Shown here: positions 22,101 through 32,100 of the stretch, one piece after another
Position numbering within the stretch: position 1 is the first letter of the stretch
Layout: each line of letters opens with the position of its first letter
Assembly: GCA_023374045.1 (NCBI GenBank)
Contig: CM041779.1
Coordinates: 300,586,167 to 300,650,166, forward strand
Reading direction: 5' to 3'
DNA from: Limonium bicolor
Taxonomy: Eukaryota > Streptophyta > Magnoliopsida > Caryophyllales > Plumbaginaceae
Length of the DNA: 64,000 nucleotides
Made by a program: the position numbers and the translations under genes
The notes under the pieces: model-generated
Databases searched by the model: none
What the model saw: only the letters and a program-made list of their open reading frames with translations
What the model was told of the DNA's origin: nothing

Positions 22101-24505
22101 AATGGTATTAAGGTGGTTAGATGGAATTAAATAAGGAAGGGTACTCACATAAAATAGTGTGACAAACTATAAATAAATGGGATTTATAAACTAAGGTACT
22201 TATGTAATAAACCTTAGGAGTTGTAAATGTACAACATAAAATGTTACTCATGTTAGGATAATAATCTTAATATAAGTTGTACAATATGATACAACTAATG
22301 GGAATAACCATCTAATAGGAGATGATAAAAAGTAACATAAAATATAAGAGTTTATTGAACTCATGGGAATTACCTACGTGGAATATATACATACACAAGA
22401 ATAATGTATATAAGGTGGATATATATTTTGGTTGAAAACCATATGATTTAATGGTGGTGGTTATTTAAAAAAAAATAATAATAAATATAGTTACGAACTA
22501 TAAGTTATGAGTTTTGGAAGCAAATATTTTTGCTAAAGATAAAGGGATTATACAACATGTCGAATTATGAAGGATGGTGGGAAAATAAAACAATATGAAA
22601 GAGAATACAATAAAATAAATGATACAATAAGAAAAAGAATATAATATAATATAATCATGCATGCATACATGCAACTATGGGTTACGTACCTAAACTAGAT
22701 GGTGGATAAGATTAAAAAGGAAATAGTGAATTAAACTTAACAGTTGGGATAGTTTTGACGTACGCGTTTTAAGTAACAAAACCGACTGTTTTAGAGAAAC
22801 CCGTAACGAACAGCTGTAGAAAACAGGGGTAAACTGTCGGGGTTGCTTATTATTCGGAAATACCGGATGTAGTTAGTCATGGAGACTGACTTATAGTTTT
22901 ATTACCGTTTAGAGTGTACTTCTGACAAGGACGCTTGACGAGCTAACGGACTACACGGAGCGTAGGATCTTGCTGATTCATACTCCACCGTAATACAATC
23001 AGGGTGAACGGTATGTAAAGGGGTTTGCCGAGTTGACCTAAGGTTGCTCCTTGGGCTCGGATTTGGTTGATATACTTGTGTGTTATATGTGTGGATACTA
23101 TATGTGATTGTGTGCTACTGCATTAATTATTTATGCACGAGCGTCCTACGGGACTAACACTACGTCGACTATAGATCGACTTATATAAACATACATATGC
23201 GTTGTGATGACATGACGGTTACTTGATATAATACCATGATATTAATATTAAGTATATGGTAACCTAAGTAAAACACTTAGGACGAGTCACGACATTGTCG
23301 GTCTCTAGAGCATGGATCTCTAACATAAGTATAACCTAGATGACTTCTAGGTATGCGTGACCCATTGGGCCGCTGGTTAATAAATATTCTCCATAAGACT
23401 AAGATCATATCTTGAACAACATGAGAGAGTGATGGTATGAGATTGAGGTGAGGAATCCCGGTGGTTTACGAACCACTTGGTTGCGCATTTGTGATCACTG
23501 AGGGGTTTCCTAATTGGATTCCGCTCCAGGTTATATCCAACGAACCCAAATAGGTTTGTGGATCAGGTGGCTACGGCCTTTTTATGGACGTCTTACGAGA
23601 CATAAGTGAGTCAGGGCCTCCGGACCTCTGGCGAAATGAGCACCTTTGTGTGTACGGGGGACTACTGTCCATGGTGAGGTTATCGGGTTGTCCTAACATG
23701 ACGCCCTACTGACATTAATTAAACATGGTTGGATGGAGCCTACAAGGCTAAGGTAAATTAACTATGGGAACTGTACGCCACAGCGAATGTACATTGTACA
23801 TATGGATGGGGCTTGAAAGCCAAACTAAAATAAGTTGACAGTGGATGGTGAACACCACGGCGATTGCACATTGTACAAAATATTGTTGTTATTGCTCGAC
23901 ACGTTCGGTATACAAATGTTGTTTGAAATATCTATGAATGTTTGGTTTGGATGGATGATTAATGTTTATGAATATTTGGATGGTTGATTATGTATATTAT
24001 ACATTTATGCTTCAGTTTTGATTATAACTGTAAAAAGGAAAAGCATGAAACCAATCTAATAATAAGATGGTTAAAATGACAAGTGACCATTAGGGTCCAG
24101 GCCCGGCATACTCAGCGTCTATCGCTGATACTACACCATTTCAGGTTGTTGATCATTGTCGGAGCTGAAGAGCAGGAACAGGGTAATTGGAGATGTTGTA
24201 TAGAAATGAAGATGGTGTATGGTCTTATAGTAAGGTTGTGTATTTTCAGGATTGGGTAGATGCTCACTTGTCGATGTTTATGATTTGTGGATAGTGTGAT
24301 GTATAGGAATTTCTCGTTATCACTGCGGTTAGCAGTTTGTTTATTTTGGAAGTTGGATGTGGTTTGGCTACGTTGCTCGCATGAGCGAGTAATGGCCGGT
24401 GACACCCGTGTGAGTTTTGTAATTGTTATTTATTTTTCCGCTGCGAGACGTTTTATTTATTGCTACGTGAGGGATTATATCGTGATTATGGAGAGGGGTG
24501 TTACA
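19147..24505 (+). repeat. Element B 5' LTR, full length (5.36 kb)
   Basis: Starts TGAAATACCCCAAACTTATT, ends GGAGAGGGGTGTTACA, and is repeated at 29137-34469 with very high identity. It is strongly AT-rich in its middle. A conserved block with a candidate branch point and 3' splice site lies at about 24090-24144. The LTR is longer than the interior, which is unusual for Ty3/gypsy elements. No gene is seen; open frames near 24112-24550 lie in sequence shared with the other LTR. Confidence 0.93.
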
Positions 24506-24509
24506 AAAG

Positions 24510-24537
24510 TGGTATCAGAGCGGAGTACCGCTCTGAT
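24510..24537 (+). promoter_or_regulatory. Primer-binding site of element B, inside a hairpin
   Basis: TGGTATCAGAGC (24510-24521) is complementary to the initiator tRNA-Met 3' end and lies 4 nt after the LTR. Bases 24514-24537 form a perfect 10-bp hairpin (ATCAGAGCGG / CCGCTCTGAT, loop AGTA). Compared with element A, the closing A-T pair is G-C here, with both arms changed. Confidence 0.92.
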
Positions 24538-24735
24538 GACGAGAAAGTAGGTTAAGACAGTGGGCTTAGGACTTGGGAAAATTGGGAAACATTTAGGAGG
24601 TACGAGACGATTCGTCTCAAAAGATATTGTGTCTAGGAACGCAAAATGCGTGACAGGATAGCCTTTAAGGCATCTTAATATCTATTGGTGTGTACGATAA
24701 TTTACCGAGTATTTATGTGACATACTGTACTACAG

Positions 24736-26121
24736 ATGTCTGGTGGTACTAGAGGGCGTGGTGCTGGAAGAGGTAGAGGCGGTGACCCCGGCATTCCAGG
24801 AGTTGCTGAGACGGTTGCAGCCGTTCTTGCACAGCTGGGTACTCAGATAGGAGGAGCACCAGCCCACCCGCCACAGCCCAGGGAAACAAACTGGCTGAAG
24901 TCAGTTACAGAGACCCGACCACCTACATATTCAGGGGAACCAGACCCCGTAGCTTTGGAACGTTACATCGTGGAACATGAGAAGACCTATGAAGCGTTAC
25001 AGGTACCTGACGACAAGAAGGGCGCTATTGCTGCTTTCCATCTGAAGGATGCAGCCAGCACTTTGTGGAGGTTGGTCAAGGACCAGCACCTGGCTACGCC
25101 CGACTTTTCGTGGGCTGCCTTTGTTGAGTTACTAAGAGGGAAGTACTACCCGGCGCACCTCAAACAGAAGAAGCGCCATGAGTTTGAAACATTGACCCAG
25201 GGAGGTCTGACCGTGGACGAGTATTACGCTCGATTCATTGGTCTACTGGACTTCATCCCCGGTGTGGATTACTCAGAAACCGTAAAGATCGAGAAGTTCC
25301 GGGGAGGACTATTATTTCGCATCCAGATGGCGATGGGTGCTACCCTCTACACTACCATACAGGTATTAACATGAATGCCATATTCTTTACTTACTATAGT
25401 ACCGTATAACCTTGTGAGAACTTACCAATGAGATTCCAGGAGTGTTACGATGCTGCCTCGAGGACGGAGCTAATGCTCCAGACTCGGGAAGAGACTCTAG
25501 GGGCAAAGAAAAGGAAGAACCCTGAAGAGAGTCTGGGGGTGGAGGAGCATCTTCAAGCGATGGCCAGAAAAAGGGAAAGTAAGGACTTAACCCAAGCTTA
25601 AATACTTATCATACTAAATACCTTACGAATGCTGACCCGAAACCTTAAACAGGAAATTCTTTCCAAAGAAAGGGCAGCAGGGTCACCAGGGAAAGAAAGG
25701 GAAAGAGCTCGTCCTGCAGTTGACGGCCCAGCTATTGATGCTAAGCCTCTGAGATCTGCACCTCCTAAGGGTGAGAACACCTACCTCTTAAATTCAAATA
25801 TAATCTTAAACCCTATATCAACAGATTTTAACTTAAACTTAAATACTATCATCAGGCACCGGACAGCCCCAGCGCCATTTTTACTGTAAGCGTTGTGGGA
25901 AGGACCATCCAGGGGTCGACTGCGAAGGCCGCAAAGTCGAGTGTCGGTGCTGCCACAAAGAGGGCCATAGGGAATTTGAATGTTGGATGAACCCAGAGAG
26001 CCGTAATTACAGGCCACCAAAGAATACTCAGAAGACCTCAGCAGGAGGATCTGGAGTACCACGAGGCGGTCAGGATGGCCAGACACCTACTGATGCTGGA
26101 GCCTATAAGGCAAGGGAGTAG
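24736..26121 (+). CDS. Element B gag, Tekay/chromovirus type, four exons with three short introns
   Basis: Gag forms the cytoplasmic particle in which the element RNA is copied. Exon 1 (24736-25362, 209 codons) starts at an ATG 230 nt after the LTR. It has a GR-rich N-terminus (GGTRGRGAGRGRGG) and a retrotransposon-gag core with the family marks TRPPTYSGEPDP, SWAAFVELLRGKYYP and LTVDEYYARF. Uninterrupted reading stops after TTIQ because of a GT-AG insert of 77 nt (25363-25439). Exon 2 (25440-25578) resumes the fold (ECYDAASRTELMLQTREETLGAKKRK). A 74-nt insert (25579-25652, donor AAA|GTAAGG) precedes exon 3 (25653-25770, basic linker). An 85-nt insert (25771-25855) precedes exon 4 (25856-26121). 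Exon 4 has two zinc knuckles, CKRCGKDHPGVDC and CRCCHKEGHREFEC, then a stop. No protease or pol follows. Exon lengths leave a net one-base frame discrepancy in exon 3, from real decay or an assembly indel. The product would be about 383 residues. Confidence 0.8.
25363..25439 (+). other. Candidate gag intron 1 (77 nt)
   Basis: Begins GTATTAAC after a complete codon (CAG) and ends ATTCCAG. It is AT-rich and full of stops, with CTTACCAAT as a possible branch point 20 nt from the acceptor. Removing it joins TTIQ to ECYDAAS, which restores a normal gag core. Confidence 0.7.
25579..25652 (+). other. Candidate gag intron 2 (74 nt)
   Basis: Near-consensus donor AAA|GTAAGG and acceptor CCTTAAACAG, with GCTGAC as a possible branch point about 20 nt upstream. 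The interior is AT-rich. Confidence 0.65.
25771..25855 (+). other. Candidate gag intron 3 (85 nt)
   Basis: Donor AAGG|GTGAGAAC, acceptor ACTATCATCAG, and about 78 percent A+T. Removing it joins the codons for SAPPK to GTGQPQRHFYCKRCG in one frame, immediately before the zinc knuckles. Confidence 0.7.
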
Positions 26122-26425
26122 ATAGGGCATGAGTACCCATACTCCATGAGACCGCTAGTGGAAGACTTTTACTTACTATGTTGTGTGCTTACTTTGAATG
26201 TTAGAAGGAGCTATGTTATAAGTATGTGGGAGTGTGTCATTGACCACTCGCCTTTTGTGTAAGACTTTGGGATTAGTTGTGTGTACTCAGCACCAATAAG
26301 CCTTGAACCTTGAAGGATAATATTTATGAACAGGATGTAATGCTTACATTACCATCTAGCCTATACTCAAATGACGAAGAGTCAATGAGACCGGGAATTA
26401 CTGAACCAGAATTTCCACCTGCATG

Positions 26426-26505
26426 GCGCACTTGCTATTGCAAGCGCTATGACAAGAAAACCACTGAAATTTCCATCTGCCTTGCGCACTTGCTACAGCA
26501 AGTGC
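26426..26505 (+). other. Paired GCGCACTTGC hairpins, element B
   Basis: First hairpin GCGCACTTGC / GCAAGCGC (loop TATT), second GCGCACTTGC / GCAAGTGC (loop TACA), about 37 nt apart, each set in a repeated context (CCACTGAA or ACTGAA, then CATCTGCCTTGCGC or CACCTGCATGGCGC). D and B-prime keep the same two-hairpin arrangement. Confidence 0.65.
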
Positions 26506-27313
26506 AGCGACAACAACAGCAACTGCAAATGCAACTGCAAATAACAACTACTTTTAACCTTATAAAAAAAAAACTGTTGTTCAAACTTTTCATTGAAACC
26601 TGGGGATTAGAAACCTATACAATTTTGGAAGGACCGATAGTCCAACCACTGCAACTGGACACATTATACAGCCACTATGACTGTTAAAAAAAAAAACAAC
26701 ACACACCAGTTTAAACGTTCGAGGAAGTTTCAGACAGAGCTACTAGCCAAATACCATCAGAGTATACTTGCATTTAATGCTAATCACTACTAGTGATACA
26801 TGCTTAGTCCTTATAGACAAGCATACCCTTTGTAGATGCACCGCCGTCAGTGAGGATGGTTGGGAAGTGAAGAGCCAAGCTGCTCAAACTATTATGCAAT
26901 CTGCAATACATCCATTTCATGGATGAGGGGACGAATATGAATTATGGATGAGATATGATCAGGAAAAAAAAGAGGGGAGAAAAAGGAAAAATGTGTTGTA
27001 CTCAATGAGATAAAAAAAAAGGGGGGGAGAAACAAGTTTGCTAATATACCACGGATTTTACTTACACTGAGTTGAATGATACTAGTCTATAATACAAGTT
27101 ACCACGGTTGCCACAAAGGCAATATCACTTATTACAGGATAACTGATAACATGAACTATTACACAAAAACAGGCAAAAAGAAGAAAAACAAAAAAAAGAA
27201 GAAGGAAGCAGAAGAGGAAGCAAAAAAAAAAAAAGAGGATATCCATCAAAGGGAGATTGACAAAGAATGCTTCACTATAACGTGTGACAGACATTACCAG
27301 TTTACTAAACGAG

Positions 27314-27453
27314 TCATGGGACGACCGCACCGTTAGGAGCATGTGGGCCTGACAGACTTATTTATGAGTTAGTCGGGTAAGTAGTAATGTATCAGTACGG
27401 TACCCCATGCAAGTAGACAAGTAGTGTTAGGAACGCGAGAAGTAGTCAACTCC
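27314..27453 (+). other. Conserved noncoding block, element B copy
   Basis: Contains CATGGGACGACCGCAC, TCGGGTAAGTAGTAATGTAT and CGGTACCCCATGCA. It matches 40772-40915 (D), and 3869-4010 (A) and 49505-49642 (B-prime) in reverse. Confidence 0.65.
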
Positions 27454-28458
27454 ATTCTACGGACAGTAAGACGGATTACCTCGAAGATGGACGAGAAAAG
27501 CCGCAGTTAAACCAACGGGCTAGAAAAAAAAAGAGAGAACCTTCAACAGAGAATAGTGGACAGTATACAGTGAAGACAGGGAAACGATTAAGGACAGGAA
27601 AAACCAAAAAAAAAAAGCAACAGGAAAACCCATTATGGACGAAAAATATGTAGAACCCTCATAAGGATCAAGCAAATGCTTGCAATCCAGAGGAAATCTA
27701 CCAGATGATATGGACATAAACGCGTGACCACGCGAGGAGAAAAGATAAAGCTATATGATAGCAGAATCTTGCTTAAGGACAGTGGATTTGGAATGTACCA
27801 CTCACAGGATAATTCGCACATCTTATCTGTTCGACTCATGAGATGTTAGCTGTGAGCGTTTACGCCTCTGCACTCTGTATGACTGAGTGTTTTGGTATTG
27901 CACTCGTGCAGTTATTAATCTAGTGGGAACGCAGAAAGATAAAGTGGATATCAACACGAGTGTGTAAAAAAAAAAAAGAAAAAAAAAAGAGAAATTAGAA
28001 CAGTTGTTACTCGGAACAAACTACCAGGAGACATGGATGACAAAGCATCATCTTATGGACATTTAGGCTGGTACGTCTTAGTATTACAAAGACAAGTGCA
28101 AAGAGCACTAAGTACTAACAATGGCCAATGTCATAGTATACCTAAACTGAATATCAGTGAGAAAAGACACACGCATGTATGCTAATGATCCAAACAAGTG
28201 GATTCACAGCAATGGAAAAAAAGAGGCAAATTGAGCCTATGTTCATGGGTCTGCAACTCAACGGAGCGAGTGGGCCCATTGGAATGAACTTGGGAGAGAG
28301 CACAAATAGATTAGTGCCTCACCCTTTTATGTATTGTGGAGCCCTAAAGGGCTAGAGTTATACCCGTCTCTCTGATATGAGGATAATCCACGAGTTGGAG
28401 AACTCTTTGAGAGCCAAGTATCCAGCGCTCCTTGTTGAGCGGCTGTTGTATACTTGTG

Positions 28459-28495
28459 GGGTACGGGGGCGTAACCCTTTTTAAGGGGGGTAGAG
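28459..28495 (+). other. Second (internal) polypurine tract with hairpin, element B
   Basis: GGGTACG, loop GGGG, then CGTAACCC (one bulged A), directly followed by TTTTTAAGGGGGGTAGAG. It is about 640 nt before the terminal tract. Confidence 0.7.
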
Positions 28496-29101
28496 CCTCT
28501 TGGCTGTGCACATGTGTGCACTAAGTTTGTTTGTTTGATATGCATTGTATAAAAAAAAAAAGAGAATTGGTGGTGTGCGGGGCATACGAGGTTGTTTGGT
28601 TAGTATGTGAATTATTTAGTATGCATAGCATACAATGAATTGGTTTTGTTGGTTATGGTTGGTACGCGGGGCGTGCGTTGTTTGGTTTATTTGTGTGTGA
28701 TGTACACTTGTATGTACGTATCTTACGAGATACCTGTATGAATGTTGTATGTACACCATGTGTGTAACACTTCTCTTATGCTATTTGTGATATGTATTCA
28801 TATTGCTTTATAGAATGATTACATCTGGTATCGCCTAGATACGAAATGAATCATTAGATATAGAATGTGGAACAATGGAATGTTATGGACACCTCAAGAA
28901 GGTTGTCAGGGTTGGTAGAACTGATAGGAAATGAGGGTACTGATGGATCACCTATATCCATATATGATTGAACTAACGCCACAACGTGATGGCTATGTGC
29001 TGTATAAGCGCAATACGATGTGTGTAAATGATATTACACATAGATATACATTAGGGAATAATGGGTAGTTATACATTTATATACTTACCTATTTGATTAA
29101 G

Positions 29102-29136
29102 AGACTTCGGGACGAAGTCTTTTAAGGGGGGTAGAC
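29102..29136 (+). promoter_or_regulatory. 3' polypurine tract with hairpin, element B
   Basis: Perfect hairpin AGACTTCG / CGAAGTCT with loop GGA (29102-29120), then TTTAAGGGGGGTAGAC and the LTR start. Confidence 0.88.
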
Positions 29137-32100
29137 TGAAATACCCCAAACTTATTAAACACAGATTAAATTCTAATCATATTAATTAAGGCTTAAACAT
29201 GCCTTAAAAGTCAACTGAGAACAACGGTGGTCAACACAAAACAAGATGTTGCACCCTTTGACAGTAAGGGTAAATAAATACCCAAATGAACTATGTAGGA
29301 CCTAAAAATTTGTCCTAAGTCTATTAACATAATATTAAACATATTATAATTGTTGGGCAACACTCCAACACAAAGAAAAAGCACTTTCATGCTTCAAGGT
29401 CAAAAAGGGCAAAAATGTGCTCTAAAAACCTTAAAGGTCTAATGACCTCTAAATGATATAAAATTTAATTACATGATCAAATATCATGTAAGGAACACAT
29501 CAAGACCGTTGTAAAAGAAAACAGAGCTCAGAAACACCAGGCAACACAAAATGTGCGCACTAAAACTCCTAAAGCACGTTTTGTGAAATTGTCTTTTAAA
29601 TTGGTTTAAATGGGCTAAAAGGTTATAAATACCTTTAAATATAATAAATATCATATTATATGATATTAGGAATTTAATTTCCAAATTTTACAGATTTTAC
29701 AAATTTAATATTAAAATATTAATAAAACCCTGAAGTGGGGCCCGCAGGAGTCAAAATGACCAAGTTTGGTCAATGGGCAGCTAATTGACCCATTTGCCCT
29801 TGTGGAAATCGGCTGGCATGGAGGTGGGAGACAACATAAGTCATTGATTGGCAATAATGCTGCCTAATACAAACAAGAATAGTAAAAGCTTAAATTATTC
29901 TTACTTTTTCAATTATTTCAAACCTACCTAGCTCTTTCCTCCCTCCTTGCACGATTCCCTTCTGCCCAGCCGAGCTCCTCCCTTCCATTGAAGCTCTCAA
30001 GGTCTGTTCTTGAGCATGGAAGGCAAATCTAGCTCCTAAGTTCCTAATGTAAGTGTTTTAATGTCATTTTTAGTCATTTTTAGCCCTTTTTCTTCATTTT
30101 TCATACCAACACCTAAATTTCGTGGCTCAACAATTCCTATGGCTTATTCTCAGTGTTCTAAGGTTAGAACAAGAGCTAAACTCGGTTGAGACCAGTAGAG
30201 GGACCAAGGTTGTTCAAATCTACATTTTAAGGTAAAAATGTGCTTTAAGCTCATAACTTTTGATTCCTTTCGAGTTTGGTTTGTGAAATTTTGGCAATAG
30301 CCTCATCTTCTTCTCCTTTTCATGTGGGATCTGTTGGCTAGCCATTTGGAGCAAGGATGGCCGAGATCCAAGAGAAATACTCTCTTTTAGGCATTTTTCC
30401 AAGGTAAAATAATAACAAGGTAGCAATTCGAGATCTAACTATTTCCTATGTCAATATGGTGGATCTAACACCTTGTGGTGTGTTTGGTTCAGGTCGAAAA
30501 CACTTAGAACTTCCTTGCACTCTTAAGGTAATTTTTGCCTCAAATCTTACATTAAATTACTCCTTATGGTTAGATCTTGCTTAGAGACTAACTAGACCTT
30601 GTTTTCTGTTTGAAAACATGTAAACAAGCTGTGGAGAATTCTACTCAAGGTGGCCGAACCAAACAAGGCTTTACCTAAGCTAAATCAAGGTATAAATCAC
30701 TTAAAACCTTAACTTGATACATTAACACAAGTTTAAGTATGTGTATACCAATTGCCGTGAGTGAAGGAGAAAAACAAGGTCTTGTTTGACCTTAAAATGT
30801 TTAAGAAATGGTTTAATAAATTTTATAACTAATTAAACAAGCATAATTGTCAAATTTAAGACATTATGTGGAAGTTTGGTAATTAAATGGAAAGTGTGTG
30901 GTGAGGCCGAGAATTATAAGTGTTTTTGGGACATTTATGTGTAATTTATTTTGCAAGCCAATGTTTGTAATAAGGCCATGTATTTTAGGCCATTTTATTT
31001 ATGCATTTACAAGCTTTTAATTAAGTTTAAGTAGTATAAATGCATTACCGAAAATAAATGGGGTATTAGGTGTAATTAAATTAAATTTGGGGGCTTTAGA
31101 ATAATAAGGCCGAAAATGAGAGGTAAAATGGAGTTAAAATAAAGTTTATAAGATTTTGTAAAGTTTAGGGGTTAAATGGTGATTTCTAGAAAGTATGGGT
31201 ACTAAACCGTAATTATAAGGAATTGTTGGTCAAGGAAATATTAAGGTGGTCAACTTGACCATAGGCTAGGTTTTGACCAAAATAAATAAGTTAGATAACT
31301 TATTTAAGGTTTTATAATAAGTTATGTATTTAACGGTAATATTTTTATAACATATGTGGTAAATATGTTATTACCAAAAATTAAGGGTGTACAATGGTAT
31401 TTTAAACACCCATGGGCTACTAGGAATTTTTAGGAATTTATTTGGTGGATTTTGGAATTAAAATAAACTATATACGAATAATATATAGTTAATATGTCAT
31501 TATGACACTTTGGAGAAAAATAGATGGTGGAATGGTAAATATCAAAGTATATGGGTTAATAAGGATATTTATAACCCTTTGGTGGAATTGGTGGTTTTTA
31601 GAACTATATAAGAGTATTTGTTGAGATATATGTATAATATATAGTTTTAATGATATTATCAAACTATATGTTATAAATTGGGCCTAATGACAATATAAAA
31701 TGTTATTGAGGTTTGTTCGGAATTTACAAAAATAACCATAGGTTATGCTCTTTTATAAGTTAGAAATGTTATATTAAATGGGATATATAACATGGTAAAA
31801 GAAAGGGGTGATTTTGTAAATAAAGGAAATTATGGTTAAGGAAAAGTATAAGGTTTAATATGTGCCTATGAGGCAATACACAAATAGTCTGTATAAAAAA
31901 CTATAGGTTATAAGTTAAAGAAATAAAAATATCATATCTAAATGGTATTAGTATTTTGGTATAACATTACATAATGTTATGTGGTCAAAAAGGGAATTTA
32001 AATAATTCAAGGGCTATACGAATTAAAGAGTTGGAAAATGAATTTTAGACTATGGTCTACAATGTCATAAATGTTATGACAATTAAATGGATTAAGGTGG

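Larger units (their letters stand above)
26122..29136 (+). other. Element B noncoding interior after gag
   Basis: Three kilobases with no pol motif in any frame. They hold a pair of GCGCACTTGC hairpins (26426-26447 and 26484-26505), a CAACTG/CAACAA microsatellite-like stretch (26505-26555), A- and AG-rich runs (26960-27030, 27170-27240, 27960-27995), a conserved block shared with A, B-prime and D (27314-27453), and two polypurine modules. The open frames at 26310-26687 and 27076-27336 are low-complexity and not supported. Element B is thus gag-only and non-autonomous. Confidence 0.8.

Noticed and set aside
26310..26687. 125-codon open frame after B gag
   Set aside because: It covers the twin hairpins and a CAA-rich stretch. 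It is not conserved as a frame in D or B-prime.
27012..27028. Third polypurine tract in element B (A-run followed by GGGGGGG)
   Set aside because: It lacks the TTAAGGGGGGTAGA consensus and the hairpin, and has no counterpart at this position in D or A.
27076..27342. Lys/Glu-rich or Phe/Leu-rich open frames on both strands
   Set aside because: Caused by A-rich low-complexity runs. The conserved part nearby has no common frame.
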